Below are positions 11,895 through 24,239 of a DNA stretch of 64,000 bases, one piece after another. The stretch is from assembly GCA_051453625.1 (NCBI GenBank), contig JBOZIK010000001.1, positions 131,988,035 through 132,052,034 on the forward strand, written 5' to 3'. Numbering within the stretch: position 1 is the first letter of the stretch; every line of letters starts with the position of its first letter. Source of the DNA: Welwitschia mirabilis. Its lineage: Eukaryota > Gnetophyta > Gnetopsida > Welwitschiales. The notes beneath the pieces are model-generated. The model was not told where the DNA came from. It searched no databases and saw only the letters and a list, made by a program, of their open reading frames with translations. The translations under genes and the position numbers were made by a program.

Positions 11895-14450
11895 TCCTAT
11901 TTATGCTCAAGTCATGAAGGTTACATTATAACCAAAACCAATCTTGTCATCTATAAAGGACCGTCGATGGTTGTAAATACGCTCCATGGCACTGCCATGT
12001 TGATAAAATAAAATAAGGAGTGCAATTTATTTATCGACTTCTATGCTTCTGATTATCTATTTACCTCCTTATGATGATTTATCTTCTGTGTTGTCATCCT
12101 TTCCTAAGCATAATTTTATCAAGTACATCATCAAGTTAACTTAGAAGAAAGAGCACAGGGAAAAGGCAATCATCATAGATCCTAGACTCTACATAAACCA
12201 GAAGGCTAAAATTTGTTTTTTGGGGAACTACAAAATGAAGATCTTACCTACTGCATTTAAAATTTTTATAGGTTTTGCTTGGATGTCTTAGTAATACGTG
12301 GAGTACTGCATCTAAGGATGGGATAATCTTCCAAGAGTACTGCTTATGTACTATGCAAATTTTGTATTATTCCCAAAAGGCTATTTCCATAGAGTAAAAT
12401 AGAAACACAACTATGAGAGATTACAGTTATAATTGCAGCTTAAACATTATGTTCATGCTATAAGCATTACTTGTTTGTGTAATTATGAAATAGGATTATA
12501 AAAGATACATAGATATAAGAAGAACTCAAAACTTCAGAAGCAAAATGGAACAGATTTTCTTATAATCAATTCATTACATTCATACAACAGATCTAGTAGA
12601 TCCTTTATAGCATGCAAGAAACACAAAAATATAATATATCTAGATAATTCTTGGGCATAGTACTTATAAGCCCTACTTAAAATGGCCTTATTAACATAAT
12701 CCCTTAAAACATCTCATCCATTAATTGACAAGAGGATACTAGCTATTATTATATAGAATATAGCCAAAAGAAATAAGAAAATATAGTAGTAGCAAACACA
12801 AAACACAACTTAGTATGATTTAGGCCCCTTATACCCTATGCCCATGGATATATAGCACTCAATTTAATCAACAAAACCAAGGATGCAATCCATCCTAAAT
12901 AGTATCAGTAGGACAAATAATTACTTAAGCTAACAGATCAAATTATGTTTACCCTCAAAACATATAACTTCTCTCACATACAAATAATGCTACAAGTAAT
13001 TATGATGTATGAGGAAACTTCACGTTTTACTTTTCTCTGTCTATCCTTCCCCTTTTTTTCCTTGACAACAAATGTTTTACAAAATAAAGTGAAAATTAAA
13101 CTAAAGGAAAGATTTGGTTTCAATCTAATAGCTCTGAGCATCATTCTGTAAGACCAACATTATAAAACCATTGCATTGTACTTGTTTCACTTTGTAGTAT
13201 ATTTTGCGTCTATGAAACAACATTTGGAGAATTGTTAGAGGAAACCTTAATAAAAAGTAAATACAATTATAAAGGCAAGAGGGTGAATACTAGTGCAAAT
13301 TAATCAAGATCATTATAATAATAAAATTTGGTTACTATAATGTGATTTTTAAAGAAATCAAGTAGAAACAGTCTAAAACTTTTGAGTAAGCAGGGGTATG
13401 GCATTCAATACTTTAGTGTTCTTGACCTCATTTTTCAATGTCATTGGATGGAGGACAAATTTTTGGAATTGAACCATTGATTTTTTAGAATATTCAACAA
13501 CTCTAAAGATAAACCTAAATGAATCTAGTTCTAAAATATGTTTTATGGCTACTGATAATTCATGGAGGTACACCTCGCTTGAGTTTGAACATTTTTGCAG
13601 GAAGGCAGGTGTTGTCCACACTAAGACAACTCTTGGAATTTTTAAAACATTAAGGAGTTGTAGAAACATATAACTATATAATTGAAAAAAACTGCAATCA
13701 CTGTTGGCTCCTGAGATTCCAGAAACATTTTGCATGAAGTAGCAAACACTGCAGCATACCTACTAACCATTCTCTACATATGGCTTTTAATGATGACATT
13801 ACAAAATCAGTTTAGAGTGGAAGTTCAATTGCCTTCACAACTATGAACATTTGGGTGCCAAATAAATGATCATTTGCAGAATACATGCTTGTTAGAGGAC
13901 AATGCGCAGTCAAGTGGCAAGAAGGTAATTAGATCATAGGATGATATTTTTTCATGAAATTCACATTATTCTTTAGGTTAGTGAAGTGTTATTGGATGGG
14001 GGGATTCCAAAACTCAAACCTCTAAAATTCTATAAAGACTCATGAATTCTGATTCTGATGATACAACACTCCACTTATTGACATATAGCAAGTTAATGAG
14101 TAAGAAGAACCAAAAGCTTAAATGAATTGTCACTAAATAAGATGGACAAGCCCAATTAGGCCTTTAATTAACTATGCACTTTAACTTTCTTTCATAGTAG
14201 GAATGAATTAGAAGAAAAAAATACATGAGGGTTTGAATCCATTATAGCCATTAGGAAGCTTTCATCCTATCTATCAACAAGAATCATATGAAGGGCTCTT
14301 GAAAGTTTAGAGTATTTTTAACTAAAGCTGCTAAGGTCATAAATCAAATCTTTTACATTCTTTAAATTATATTTGAACACTAATGAAACTAAATAAGCAA
14401 TTGTTGAAGGAATTTATCAAAGACTTATAAATAACAATTAGAAAAATTGG
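11895..14450. other. No confident gene
   Basis: Mostly AT-rich DNA with stops in all frames. Coding-like runs on the plus strand around 12060-12200 are broken and unrecognised. A 120-codon open frame on the minus strand (13373-13735) starts at a Met but matches no family I can name, and there is no supporting splice or promoter context. I do not claim it as a gene. Confidence 0.4.
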
Positions 14451-14454
14451 TGGA

Positions 14455-14800
14455 TTTACGAAGTGAAGGCAAAGGTAAATAGAGAGAGATGGTACAAGCA
14501 AAAATTTGTGGCTAGGATTTTAGTGAAAAACCAGCAATTAGTTTTGACTTGATCTTTTCTCTACTTCTAATGTAGTTCTTTATCTACACACTATTTTGAT
14601 AATGGCTGTTTGTTTGGATTTCGAGTTCAAACAACTAGATACTAAGAGAGCTTTCTTGCATGACATATTAATAAAAAGATGAATATCCATTTCCAAAATA
14701 GATTGATAATGTAAGTTAAAATATTGTTTGTAAGCTGAAAAGACATCTTTATGGGCTAAAACATGCTCCTAATGAATGTGTTCACATGTTTTAGGATGAC
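14455..14800 (+). pseudogene. Copia reverse transcriptase remnant
   Basis: Frame-shifted plus-strand pieces follow the order of a Copia RVT_2 domain. An E-V-K-x-x-x-x-R-E-R-W-Y-K-x-K-F-V-A piece comes first, as in the Copia K-A-R-L-V-A-K-G block. Then come pieces resembling the D-V-K-T-A-F-L-H-G block (about 14635-14660) and the L-x-G-L-K-Q-A-P block (about 14740-14780). Stops and frameshifts separate them. It is too short to link to the RNase H remnant at 10.8 kb. Confidence 0.65.
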
Positions 14801-16350
14801 AGAGTGCATACTTGTGAGATATACTTTAGCTGTCTACTTTAAGCTATTGAGAAATGGTTTGTACTCGACTGAATATCTGCCTTAGCATGAACACATTCTA
14901 GAAGAGCAAAGTTACCACTAGCATAAGAAAACACTGATCTGATATAAGAGAAAGCCAAAAGTAGTTTCTGAATAATTGTTATGAAGGCCAAATTCCAACT
15001 GAATATGCTTGGAGCTTTCTAGATCATCTTTCTGTAGATGGAGTTTTTATGATTGAATTCAATGGAAAAGTACAGTATAAGAAAGAACATTTCCCTAATA
15101 ACTTGACAGTATTTAGAGATAGTAGATCTATTATCCTTTAGTTCATAAGAATTCACTGAGCCTGAGGTTTAAATCCTTCAACTTCTACAAGTATTGCTTA
15201 GCAAAGCTTTAAAATTTGATATTAACTGGCATGCATGTTACATTCATATTTTAACCCTTAGAGTTTTAGTTGATTATGTATCATAAATGGCTTGGCTACA
15301 CTTTGATAATGTTAAATCAACATTGATTAAATAATGTAAGGAAATTCAAGGGTTTAATAGACAAAAGGGTAAGTCATTATTACATAGAAGAAGCATTAAG
15401 AAAGAGGAAAGAAACCCCCTATGGACCAAAGTAAATAAAACCCTAATGAAAATAATTGAATGACTGTGGATCAAAGAAAGACATTTATCACGTTTAATGA
15501 ATCTACAAAAAAGACACTAGATTGAACAAATAATCACATTTCATAATTAATAAGTATATTAAAAAGGAGCAAATTCCTGATCTTCCTATAACATGTAAGT
15601 AGAAACTAGGGATCGAACAGTGGGCTTGATCAATGAATTCCTGAAAGAGACAAAGAGTTAAAAAATAGTAGCTAAAATCAATAATAGAAGTAGGCTTAAG
15701 TAGCTTATTTCTTTAAAATGTTACTTTGAAAATTATGGATTTGTAAGAGCAATTTAAAAATTTCTTCGCAAAGATTTTCTTCACAAGTCACTGCAGTTTG
15801 TTTTTCCAAAATAGTTCCAATTCCTTGTAAAGCCATTTCTTAGAGTGCTTCAGTTGCTTTAAAATTTATAGTTTCTTTGAAGATGATTATTAAACGCTTT
15901 TACATTATCAACAATGAAATATCTAGGTTCATTTGCAAGCTTTTAATACAGAAGTAAAATAAGGACTATGTCTTTTTAGCTTTCGTGAAGCATTGCCTCT
16001 GGTCTTTTTGCCTAGGCATTTCTAAGAGCACACCATGGAAAATCTAGAAAACCCTAACTAGGTTTAATTTGACTAAAAATAGAACAAATGGAAGTAGAGC
16101 ATCCAAAAGCATTCATCCATCATTTCATCAAGTCATGACCATACCCATAGATGCCATGATCCCATGCCACGAATAACAGGGAAAGGGTCATGCCACATAG
16201 ATAAGGATATGGCAATGAAGCATGAGTAAAAACTACTTAATCCATGGCTCCATTAATAGGAGATAGCCATGGGTTTAGACAAGCCCATTATGCTTTGAGT
16301 AAGTGGTATAAAATTGTACATTCACCACTGATGTTTTTGTGACTTTAAAG
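14801..16350. other. No confident gene
   Basis: One coding-like run (about 15001-15135, plus strand, ending at a stop) contains W-S-F-L-D-H-L and G-K-V-Q-Y-K-K but I do not recognise it. The rest is AT-rich DNA without visible features. Confidence 0.35.
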
Positions 16351-16351
16351 G

Positions 16352-18240
16352 TGTAAGTTTGATTTTAGAAAATATTTTTCAAGAAAAACATTACATTCTT
16401 ATATATTTATGGTTATTTTTTTATAGTGAGACTAAAGAATAATATGGTAGTTTAAGTGATAGAAGATTTATTTTTTATTTAAGATCATGTGGGTTAGATA
16501 ATGAGATGTCTTGTCTAGAATATTATGAAGTCTCCTTATTAAGGATTTTTTAATTCTTAATCAAACTTTTATTTGAGATGTGATCATATTCTTCAACATC
16601 CTGATAGATCTTATTTTTCTTCTCTCTTTTGCAATTAAAATGCTTTTGTTATAGTTCATAATGATTATTTATTAAGATTACTCTTTCATCTTTTTATGGA
16701 TTAACTTATAGCATTCAACCAATTGAAATCATTCTTTTCCTTTTACATTGCAATGAAATGCCTGTAATTCTAAATCAAACTAATTATTTTACATATTTTA
16801 TGGAAAGAAAAGCCTCATACAAGTAGTAATTCTTGATGGATTACATAGTGAATCTGCACTATGTATCATATCTGGAATAATTCTAGACATGTTGGTAAAC
16901 AAATGGTTGTCAAAGTAATAGAAATATATTCAAACATTCAACAATGTAAGTCATCAATTTCTATTACTGTAGAATGATATTTTTTTAATTATCATCTCCT
17001 TAAGTAGTTTTGGATTGAATTCTTAGAAAAATTATTTTACTAAAGGTATTATTGTTAAGAGTTGAATTTATTGGCTTAACATCTGAGATGTTAATCGTAA
17101 AGAATTTTTTAAGTTCCTTGAGAGAGTTTTTGCTTCTCTTCAATTAGAAGAACTTGAACTTAATGGTAGCTTATACTATTATACTTAATACATTCTTATT
17201 TATTTAGTCAAGCATTTTATTAGGGTCTTCACATTAATAGTTTTCATCATCATTTCTTTAACTCAAATGCTAACTTCATTCTTCATAAAATTTTAGGAAT
17301 CCATCATCAAGTTTTAAAGAAAGATATTACAAAGGATGAGTTAAAAGAATCTTACTTTAACATAACTAATGTTAAAGCTCCTATAATAGATAGCTTATCT
17401 ATGGAGTTTTATAGAATCCATTGGGATTAATTACTTTGGAGTAGCTCATAAAACCTTAAATAAAGGTAGCTTAGGTTCAAATCCTAATCAAGGCATCATT
17501 CATTTTTTTCTAAAATTAAGTAACTTGAATTCCTTTTCCAATTGGAGACTAATTAACTTACTCAATGTATCTTATAAAGATTTAACAAAATGTTTAACAA
17601 ACATGTTGAGGACTACCTAACTTAATATTATTTATGTTTAGCAAGGTAATTTAGTGAAGATAGATATATTCTTAATAATGTTGCACCCTTTTCGGAGTGT
17701 TTGACATGTATAAAGGATACTAATCAAGATATTACCTTTCTTAAACTTAATTATGTAAAAGATTATGATAGAATTAAATGGAACTTTATTTTAATTTGCA
17801 TAGAAAAGATGGACTTTAATAAGTTTTTCATTCATATGATAAAGTATTTGTTTAATGATGTAAATGCTTATGTTGCCACTGTAGGAGGTATCAATTTCAT
17901 CTTTTTTTATTAAAAGACTAGTAAGGTAAGGAAGCACTTCAACCCCTTATCTTTTTATCATTATAGTAGGCTTTTTATGCCATGTTATTTATCAGGATAA
18001 GTAGGACAATCTATTCATAGTATTTGTATTGGTAAAAATTTAAAGAATCTTATCAACATGCACTTTGCAAATGACATCTTTTTTTTCCTTAAAATGTCTC
18101 AAGCTATAATTAATTAGCGCTCTCTAGAATTGATATTTATTATTCTCTCTCTTATTCTAAGATTAATTAGAAAAACTCTTTAGTATTTAGTCTTTCTAAA
18201 ACTTATACATGACTTCTCTCTATAACATGAAAAATTATGG
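16352..18240 (+). pseudogene. LINE (L1-type) ORF2 remnant, copy 1
   Basis: The 3' half encodes broken reverse-transcriptase blocks. One resembles the G-x-S-x-E-F-Y-K-x-H-W motif (about 17395-17430). A longer run (17701-17913) carries the F-x-K-A-Y-D-R-x-x-W motif as V-K-D-Y-D-R-I-K-W, followed by the F-F-I-H-M-I segment. The F-A-D-D box appears as F-A-N-D (about 18066), so one catalytic Asp is changed. The 5' half presumably derives from the endonuclease region but is too decayed to read. Not functional. Confidence 0.75.
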
Positions 18241-20143
18241 TGTAAGTTTGATTCTTGAAAATATGTTTCAAGAAAATAATTACATTCTGATATATTTATG
18301 GTTATTTTTTACATTGAGTTTAAAGAGTAAGATGGTAGTTTAAGTGATAGAAAATTTGCTTTCTATTTAAAAGCATGTAGGTTAGACTATGGGATGTCTT
18401 TTTTAGCATATTATGAGGTCTCCTTCTTAAGGATTTTTTTATTCTTAATCAAATTTTTGATTGAGATGTGATTATATTCTTTAACACCTTGATATATCTA
18501 ATTTTTCTTATCTCTTTTGCAATCAAGATTCTTTTATTATAGTTCATAATGATTATTTATTAATATTATTCTTTCATTTGTTTACGAATTAACTTGCAAC
18601 ATTCAACCAATTGAAATCATTCTTTTCCTTTTAGATTGCATGGAAATGCATGTAATTCTAAATGAAACAAACTATGTTACATATTTTATGGAAAGCAGAG
18701 CCTCATACAAGTAGCAATACTAGATGGATTACATAAGGAATCTATACTATGTATCATATCTAGAATAATTTTAGACATGTTAGTAAACAAATGGTTGCCA
18801 AAGTAATAGAAATATATTCAAACATTCAAGAATGTAAGTCATTAATTCCTATTACTGAAGAATGAGATTTTTTTAATTATCATATTCCTAAATAGTTTTT
18901 TAAAATTAGGAATTATTTGAATTCTTAGAAAAATTATTTTGCCAAAAGTGTTATTGTTAAGAGTTTACTTTATTGGCTTAACATTCAAGATGTCAATCGT
19001 AAAGAATTTTTTAAGTTTCTTAAGAGAGGTTTCGCTTCTTTTCAATTAGAAGAACTTGAACTTGTTGATAGCTTATACTTTAATCCTTAATCCATTCTTA
19101 GTTATTTATTCAAGTATTTTATCAAGATCTTCAAATAGATAGTTTTCATCATCATCTCTTTAACTCAAATGCTAACTTCATTCTTCATAAAATTTTAGGA
19201 ATCCATCATTAAGTTTTGAATAAAGATATTATAAAGGATGAGTTAGAACATCTCACTTTAACATAACTAATGTTAAATCTCCAAGAATAGATGGCTTGTC
19301 TATAGAGTTTTATAAAACCCATTGGGATATTATTAGGATTAATTACTTTAGAATAGCTCATGAAATCTTAAATGAAGGCAACTTAGATCCAAAGCCTAAT
19401 CAAGGCATCATTCATCTTTTACCAGAACTAGGTAAGCTGCATTCCTTTTTTAATTAGAGACCAATTAACTTACTTAATGTATATTATACAACTTTAAGTA
19501 AATGTTTAGCTAATATGCTAAGGACTATCTAACTTAATATTATTTATATTTAGCAAGGCAATTTTAGTGAATATAGATATATTCTTAATAATATTGCTTA
19601 TTTTTTTGGAGTGTTTAACATGTGTAAAGAATACTAATCAAGATATTACCTTTCTTAAACTTAATTATGCAAAAGATTATGATAGAATTAAATGGAACTT
19701 TATTATTAATTTTCATAGAAAATATAGGATTTAGAAAGTTTTTCATTCATATGATAAAATATTTGCTCAATGATGTAAATGCTTATGTTGCCATTGTAGG
19801 AAGTATCAATTCCAACTTTTCTACTAAAAGACTACTAAGGCAAGGAATCCCTTCGGCCCCTTATCTTTTTATCACTATAGTAGGATTTTTGTATCATGTT
19901 ATTCAATAGGATAAGCAGGACAATCTTATTCATTATATTTGTATTGATGAAAATTTAAAGAATGTTATCAACATGCACTTTGCAAATGACATCTTTTTTT
20001 CCTTAAAATACCTCAATAGCTACTCTCTATAATTGATATTTATTATTATCTCTCTTATTTTAAGATTAATTGGAAAAAATATTTAGTATTTAGTCTTTTT
20101 AAAAATTATACATGACTTCTCTCTATATCATGAAAATTTATTT
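16352..20143 (+). repeat. Tandem duplication of a ~1.89-kb LINE segment
   Basis: Copy 1 runs from 16352 to 18240 and copy 2 from 18241 to about 20143. Each starts with TGTAAGTTTGATT and ends near ACATGACTTCTCTCTATA. Similarity is collinear along the whole unit, with scattered substitutions and small indels. The second copy begins exactly where the first ends. Both copies hold the same LINE reverse-transcriptase region, and downstream LINE sequence follows only copy 2. That points to tandem duplication within one insertion rather than two insertions. Confidence 0.85.
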
Positions 20144-20950
20144 AAGATGATGGGGTGATTAAAATTATTAGCATTCCTTTTTTTTTCTTTCAAGGAACTT
20201 CTAAGTTATTATGGAACTTTATTATTAAAAGTAAACTTCTAAGTAGATAAATGAAAATCTAAAAATCTCCTAATAACTGGGAAATACTTAATCCATAAAT
20301 CTATATTATCTATGACCCATATATATTACTCCTCTTATTGGACTCCTATTAATTCAAGTTACAAGTAAATTCTAAAGTTACTTTATGATTTTACTTGGTC
20401 AGGTAACAATGATAGGAAAGGATTTCATAAATTTACATGGATGATTTATTACTTGCCTAATAAAAAAGGAGGTTTGGATCTTTTTACATAGATTTTTCAA
20501 GGTGTCTCCCTTTATAATATGTGATTAGTTAATTGTTTTGATTTGGTGGGATGGTGATGTAACTTTGTTTTTAAACAACTAAAGACTACTTATCTAAAGA
20601 ATAGAGCAAGTGATAAAGAGTATTAATCTTATTAATTAGTCTATGTCTCTAATAAATGTTAATATTTTAGAATCTATTATCCTAAAAAGAGTTTTATATT
20701 TCATGGAAAAAGATTTATAATAAGAGCATTTGAAACGACTTCTTTATTCATTCTTTGATGTTGCAAAGTGTAGTTCCATGATGGTAATGATTAAATGGCA
20801 CATTAATTGCTTCTCTAAAATCTTGTTTAGGAGTTTGTTAATTTAATATTGGTAAATATTCACTAAATAATTAATAGATTTCACGAGAAACATTTCAATG
20901 GCTCTACGATACCTTAATGATACGAAAAAACTTTATTTCTAAAATTTTCA
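18241..20950 (+). pseudogene. LINE (L1-type) ORF2 remnant, copy 2 with 3' end
   Basis: This copy keeps W-R-P-I-N-L-L-N-V (about 19450-19480), the A-K-D-Y-D-R-I-K-W block (from about 19670), then L-R-Q-G-I-P-S-A-P-Y-L-F (about 19835-19870), the LINE R-Q-G-x-P-x-x-P-x-L-F motif. The F-A-D-D box is again F-A-N-D (about 19980). Past the duplicated unit, a segment with D-R-K-G-F-H-K-x-x-W and K-K-G-G-L-D-L (about 20410-20480) is the conserved region just after the LINE RT domain. Stops throughout; a dead element. Confidence 0.8.
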
Positions 20951-21248
20951 ATGCAGCTCATTTTAATCTAATTTTGTTTTACTTCTAAACTCAATACAAT
21001 GAAAAGATGGTAGTCCTTTTATCCTTATAAAGTGAAAAACTATTATCATATGCATTACAAGATGTATCCGTTATGACTCTTTGTGATAAATTATGGTAAT
21101 ACTTTAAACTTAGAGAACTAATGAATATCAGGAGCTTAAAGCATGTAGAAATTACTTGTCTTACTAAAACAACATCACTTTTTGCGGTCTTCATTGATTA
21201 CTTTGCTGCTTAAAACACTTGGATCTATTAGCAAGTTAATTTAATAGT

Positions 21249-21670
21249 TGTTAACTCCATTAACTAAATATGAAATAACATGTTTCATTTCACATCCAAA
21301 AGACACAACCCTTCCTTTTTAATGAAACACTATAAGATAAAGATCATTCATTCTATAGAAGAACATACCAAAAGAAGAAACACTTTTGAAGTTAAATAAA
21401 GTGTGATGAAATACTTAAAGTTACATAGGCCTAAGTTCAAAGACTTGGGTAGGTGGTTTGTCCATGAACCACCTACTTGACTAAATAGTATTATTCATAA
21501 TAATGTTTCATTGTTAATTATTAGTCATTAATTATTTAATTATATTTAATTAAACTTATAAATATATTAAAGTATGATTCCATTACCTCTTATTTTTGCT
21601 ATCACAAAAAAACCTAAACCTTCACAATTAATTCTAATATCAAATTAAAGCATTCTTACTCTAGGTTTCA
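21249..21670 (+). repeat. Element X LTR (copy A), about 420 bp
   Basis: It starts TGTTAAC, ends CA, and is collinear with 44007-44421, for example at CACATAGGCC...AAGACTTGGGTAGGTGGTTTG. A primer-site-like TGGAATTAGAGC follows after 3 bases, the same as in the copy at 44 kb. The matched ends in two independent copies support the LTR call. The internal region that should follow is interrupted by the Copia element beginning at about 21690. Confidence 0.65.
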
Positions 21671-21673
21671 TTA

Positions 21674-21685
21674 TGGAATTAGAGC
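21674..21685 (+). other. Primer-binding-site-like sequence of element X
   Basis: TGGAATTAGAGC differs from the initiator-tRNA-Met primer site TGGTATCAGAGC at two bases. It sits three bases after the LTR end. An equivalent TGGAATTAGAGC follows the 44-kb LTR at 44425-44436. Confidence 0.55.
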
Positions 21686-21689
21686 ATGC

Positions 21690-22903
21690 CTACACTGTAG
21701 TGTAATAAGGCATTGATAAGCTTATAGATATCAATAGAGTGACTTTGAATCATAGGAGGAAAAACATTATGCTAGATGAGTATGGGGCTCTAAAGGGTAT
21801 CCATGTTGGAGTTACTATTATGAGAACCATTAAGCTTCAAAAGGACATAAAGAATTTTAGAGAAAACTTGATTAGAGAGGTTGCTAATAAGAGCAATGAT
21901 TCAACTGAAAATTAAATAGTAAAGGAATATTGATATCCTAAGACTCTTAAACATATCGATCATTTTTCATTCTTATTTATTTATTAAACATAGATCCTTT
22001 TGGATCTATTTTGATCATGATACTAGTTTGTGATAAATGATGTTGTATAAATTTACTTAGAAGTATTAAAGTATGGTATAGTAGTGATGGTTCTAAAAGA
22101 AAACATCTCCTCTTTTTATCTCAAGTTTTGCATTCTTACCCCCTTGGTCTAGATCCTGTAATGAAGGCTTTTCATTCTCTTGTTTTAAAGCATCACACCT
22201 ATTCTACATCTGATTAAAATTAGCTTTAGACATTAAGAATAGAGTGTCATTATCTTATTGTTATTGTAGTTCCAATTTTTGCTTTCTTCTACTAGGAATA
22301 TTTAGAACTTCGATGCAGTGTAAGCATTTCTGATACAAGGCTTGATTTAACTAATTCTAGCTCTAAATTTGTAGACATCAACTCTATCTAAATTTGTAGA
22401 CACCAATTTTTAAGTTATGTGTTTCCACATTGTATAGACTCTAGATTTTAAATTTCTATTTTTTATTATTCCACAAATAATCTTGTAGCAGTATGAAATC
22501 CATTATTTAAAAAATTAATACTTGATTTGATCATTTAATTCTGCATTTTATCTCTTATTGTTTATTAATAATTTGAAATCTTCTTTAAATTTGTTTTACT
22601 TAAAAATTTGAAAACTCTTTTATTTTATTATCAAAAGAATTTCATACTTTTAAAATCATTATCACTTATCATGTTTTATCTTTAATCTGAGTTGAAAGAG
22701 TAAGTAATATTTTAATTTTCATGTTTCATTTGAAAAAAAAGGACAGAATATAAAGTATTCCAATTTTGGTTTTTATCTTTGTAATATAGTTTTATATGCA
22801 TAAGAAGTGTTTCTAGAAATATTTGCATGCTAAGTGTTTGATAAAAGTTTTACACAATAACTGTTTGTAGAAATAACAAACTTGGGACATTTGAAAACTT
22901 TAG
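21690..22903 (+). repeat. Copia 5' LTR, 5'-truncated
   Basis: This block is collinear with the last 1.07 kb of the 3' LTR (36311-37383). Shared landmarks include GGCATTGATAAGCTTA, ATCCATGTTGGAGTTACTAT and AATATTTGCATG. The left end is missing compared with the 3' LTR, which starts near 35367. The right end is set by the primer site at 22906. The two copies are well diverged. Confidence 0.75.
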
Positions 22904-22905
22904 TT

Positions 22906-22917
22906 TGATATTAGAGC
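22906..22917 (+). other. Copia primer-binding site
   Basis: TGATATTAGAGC matches the initiator-tRNA-Met primer site TGGTATCAGAGC at 10 of 12 positions. It follows directly after the 5' LTR and precedes gag. Confidence 0.7.
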
Positions 22918-23269
22918 CCCTTGTTTAGCTCTTACCAATTTATTTCTAATTAATTCTTGTTTATTTTATTCAAATTATGTTTCCCTAAAATCCTATCTAA
23001 CTCTTATTTTTCAAATTTCCATCAAGTTATAAATCCCGTTTAGTTCCTAATCTACATCTTGTCTAAGTCTTAATAATCTCTTAACTTCTAGTTCCATATA
23101 GTTCTTGATCTCATCTTGTTCTTGACAAATTCTAATTTGGCATTCATATTTTTGTTTAGTCAAATATTAGAAAAATTCCTGACTAATTATTGATCTTATT
23201 TTACAAATTCTTGTAATTAGCCTCTTCTTATCTAGATCTAGATTTATTTCTATTCTGATAATCAAGTTA

Positions 23270-24235
23270 TTCTATAAACACAGGTAAGCCCAAAATTATT
23301 CGGTTTGACATTGATGCATTTGAGGTCTAGAAAAGAAGAATGGCGATATACCTCAAATCCAAAGAGCTCTAATATTACACTAAAGTTGATTTTACCTTTG
23401 CAAATCCCGAGGATGATACTAGAAACTATGATAAATGTAGAAAGTAAGATTGTAAAGCTAAGGTAATTATTCATTCATGCATGCCTAATAGTGAGTTCAA
23501 GAAAATTAGAAAAATCAAATCCACATGTAGATTATGGAGAGGGTTTAATAAGGTCTACCAAGGCCATGAAAATGTAAAAGCCATTAGGTTGTAAAACCTT
23601 AAAATCCAATTTGATAATATGAAAATGAAAGATAATGAAAATGTAGAATCCTACATTCAGATGGTTAAAGACATAGTTAAAAAGTTGCAAGATTTAAAAT
23701 ACGAAGTTAAAAACAATGATGTTACCCTTAAAACTTTGAGATTCCTTACAAAACCATTCAAGCCCATAGTTATTACCCTGTCTTGAACTTAAGATCCCTT
23801 TCTTTTGAAGAACTCTCTATAAACTTGTCCAATATGAGCTCACCACTAAGGAAGATGAGGAGGAAAATACTGTTGCTCTGAAAGAATTCTATCAAGGTAG
23901 AGATAGAGGTGGTTATAGAGGAAGAGAATAATGTAATAAAAGATGAATAGGGAAAGGCCAAGGTATAGGTCTAGGAAGAGGATGAGAACAAGTTCAAAGT
24001 AGCTCTCATCCTTCAACTAGAAAGAAACTAGAAAAGTCACTATTACCACAAAAGAGATCATTTTATTAAAGATTGTAGAAAAAAGAAATGGAGTTATACA
24101 AACAAAGCCAACATAATAAAAAAAGATAAATCTTCTAAGAAACTTATGTTAGAAGAAAAAGGTGAATCCAAATAAGAGGAAGAAGTTGAGTAAGGATTGA
24201 TTCAAACTCAAAAAGAAGGAAATAAGCTCTACTAA
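23270..24235 (+). pseudogene. Copia gag remnant with damaged zinc knuckle
   Basis: The clearest frame (about 23520-23790) contains V-Y-Q-G-H-E-N-V-K, L-K-I-Q-F-D-N-M-K-M-K and E-S-Y-I-Q-M-V-K, the pattern of the UBN2-type gag of plant Copia elements. About 300 bp later a zinc-knuckle remnant reads S-H-Y-Y-x-K-R-D-H-F-I-K-D-C (about 24034-24080). Of the CCHC ligands only His and the last Cys remain. Stops split the frame at several points. Confidence 0.8.
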
Positions 24236-24239
24236 ATAA

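Noticed and set aside
13373-13735. 120-codon minus-strand open frame
   Set aside because: No family resemblance, no intron or promoter context; frames of this length can occur by chance in a 64-kb window.
17478-17492. B-box-like TTCAAATCCTAATC suggesting a SINE
   Set aside because: The same bases lie inside the LINE RT reading and the sister unit at 19387-19400 has the parallel sequence, so it is LINE coding sequence.
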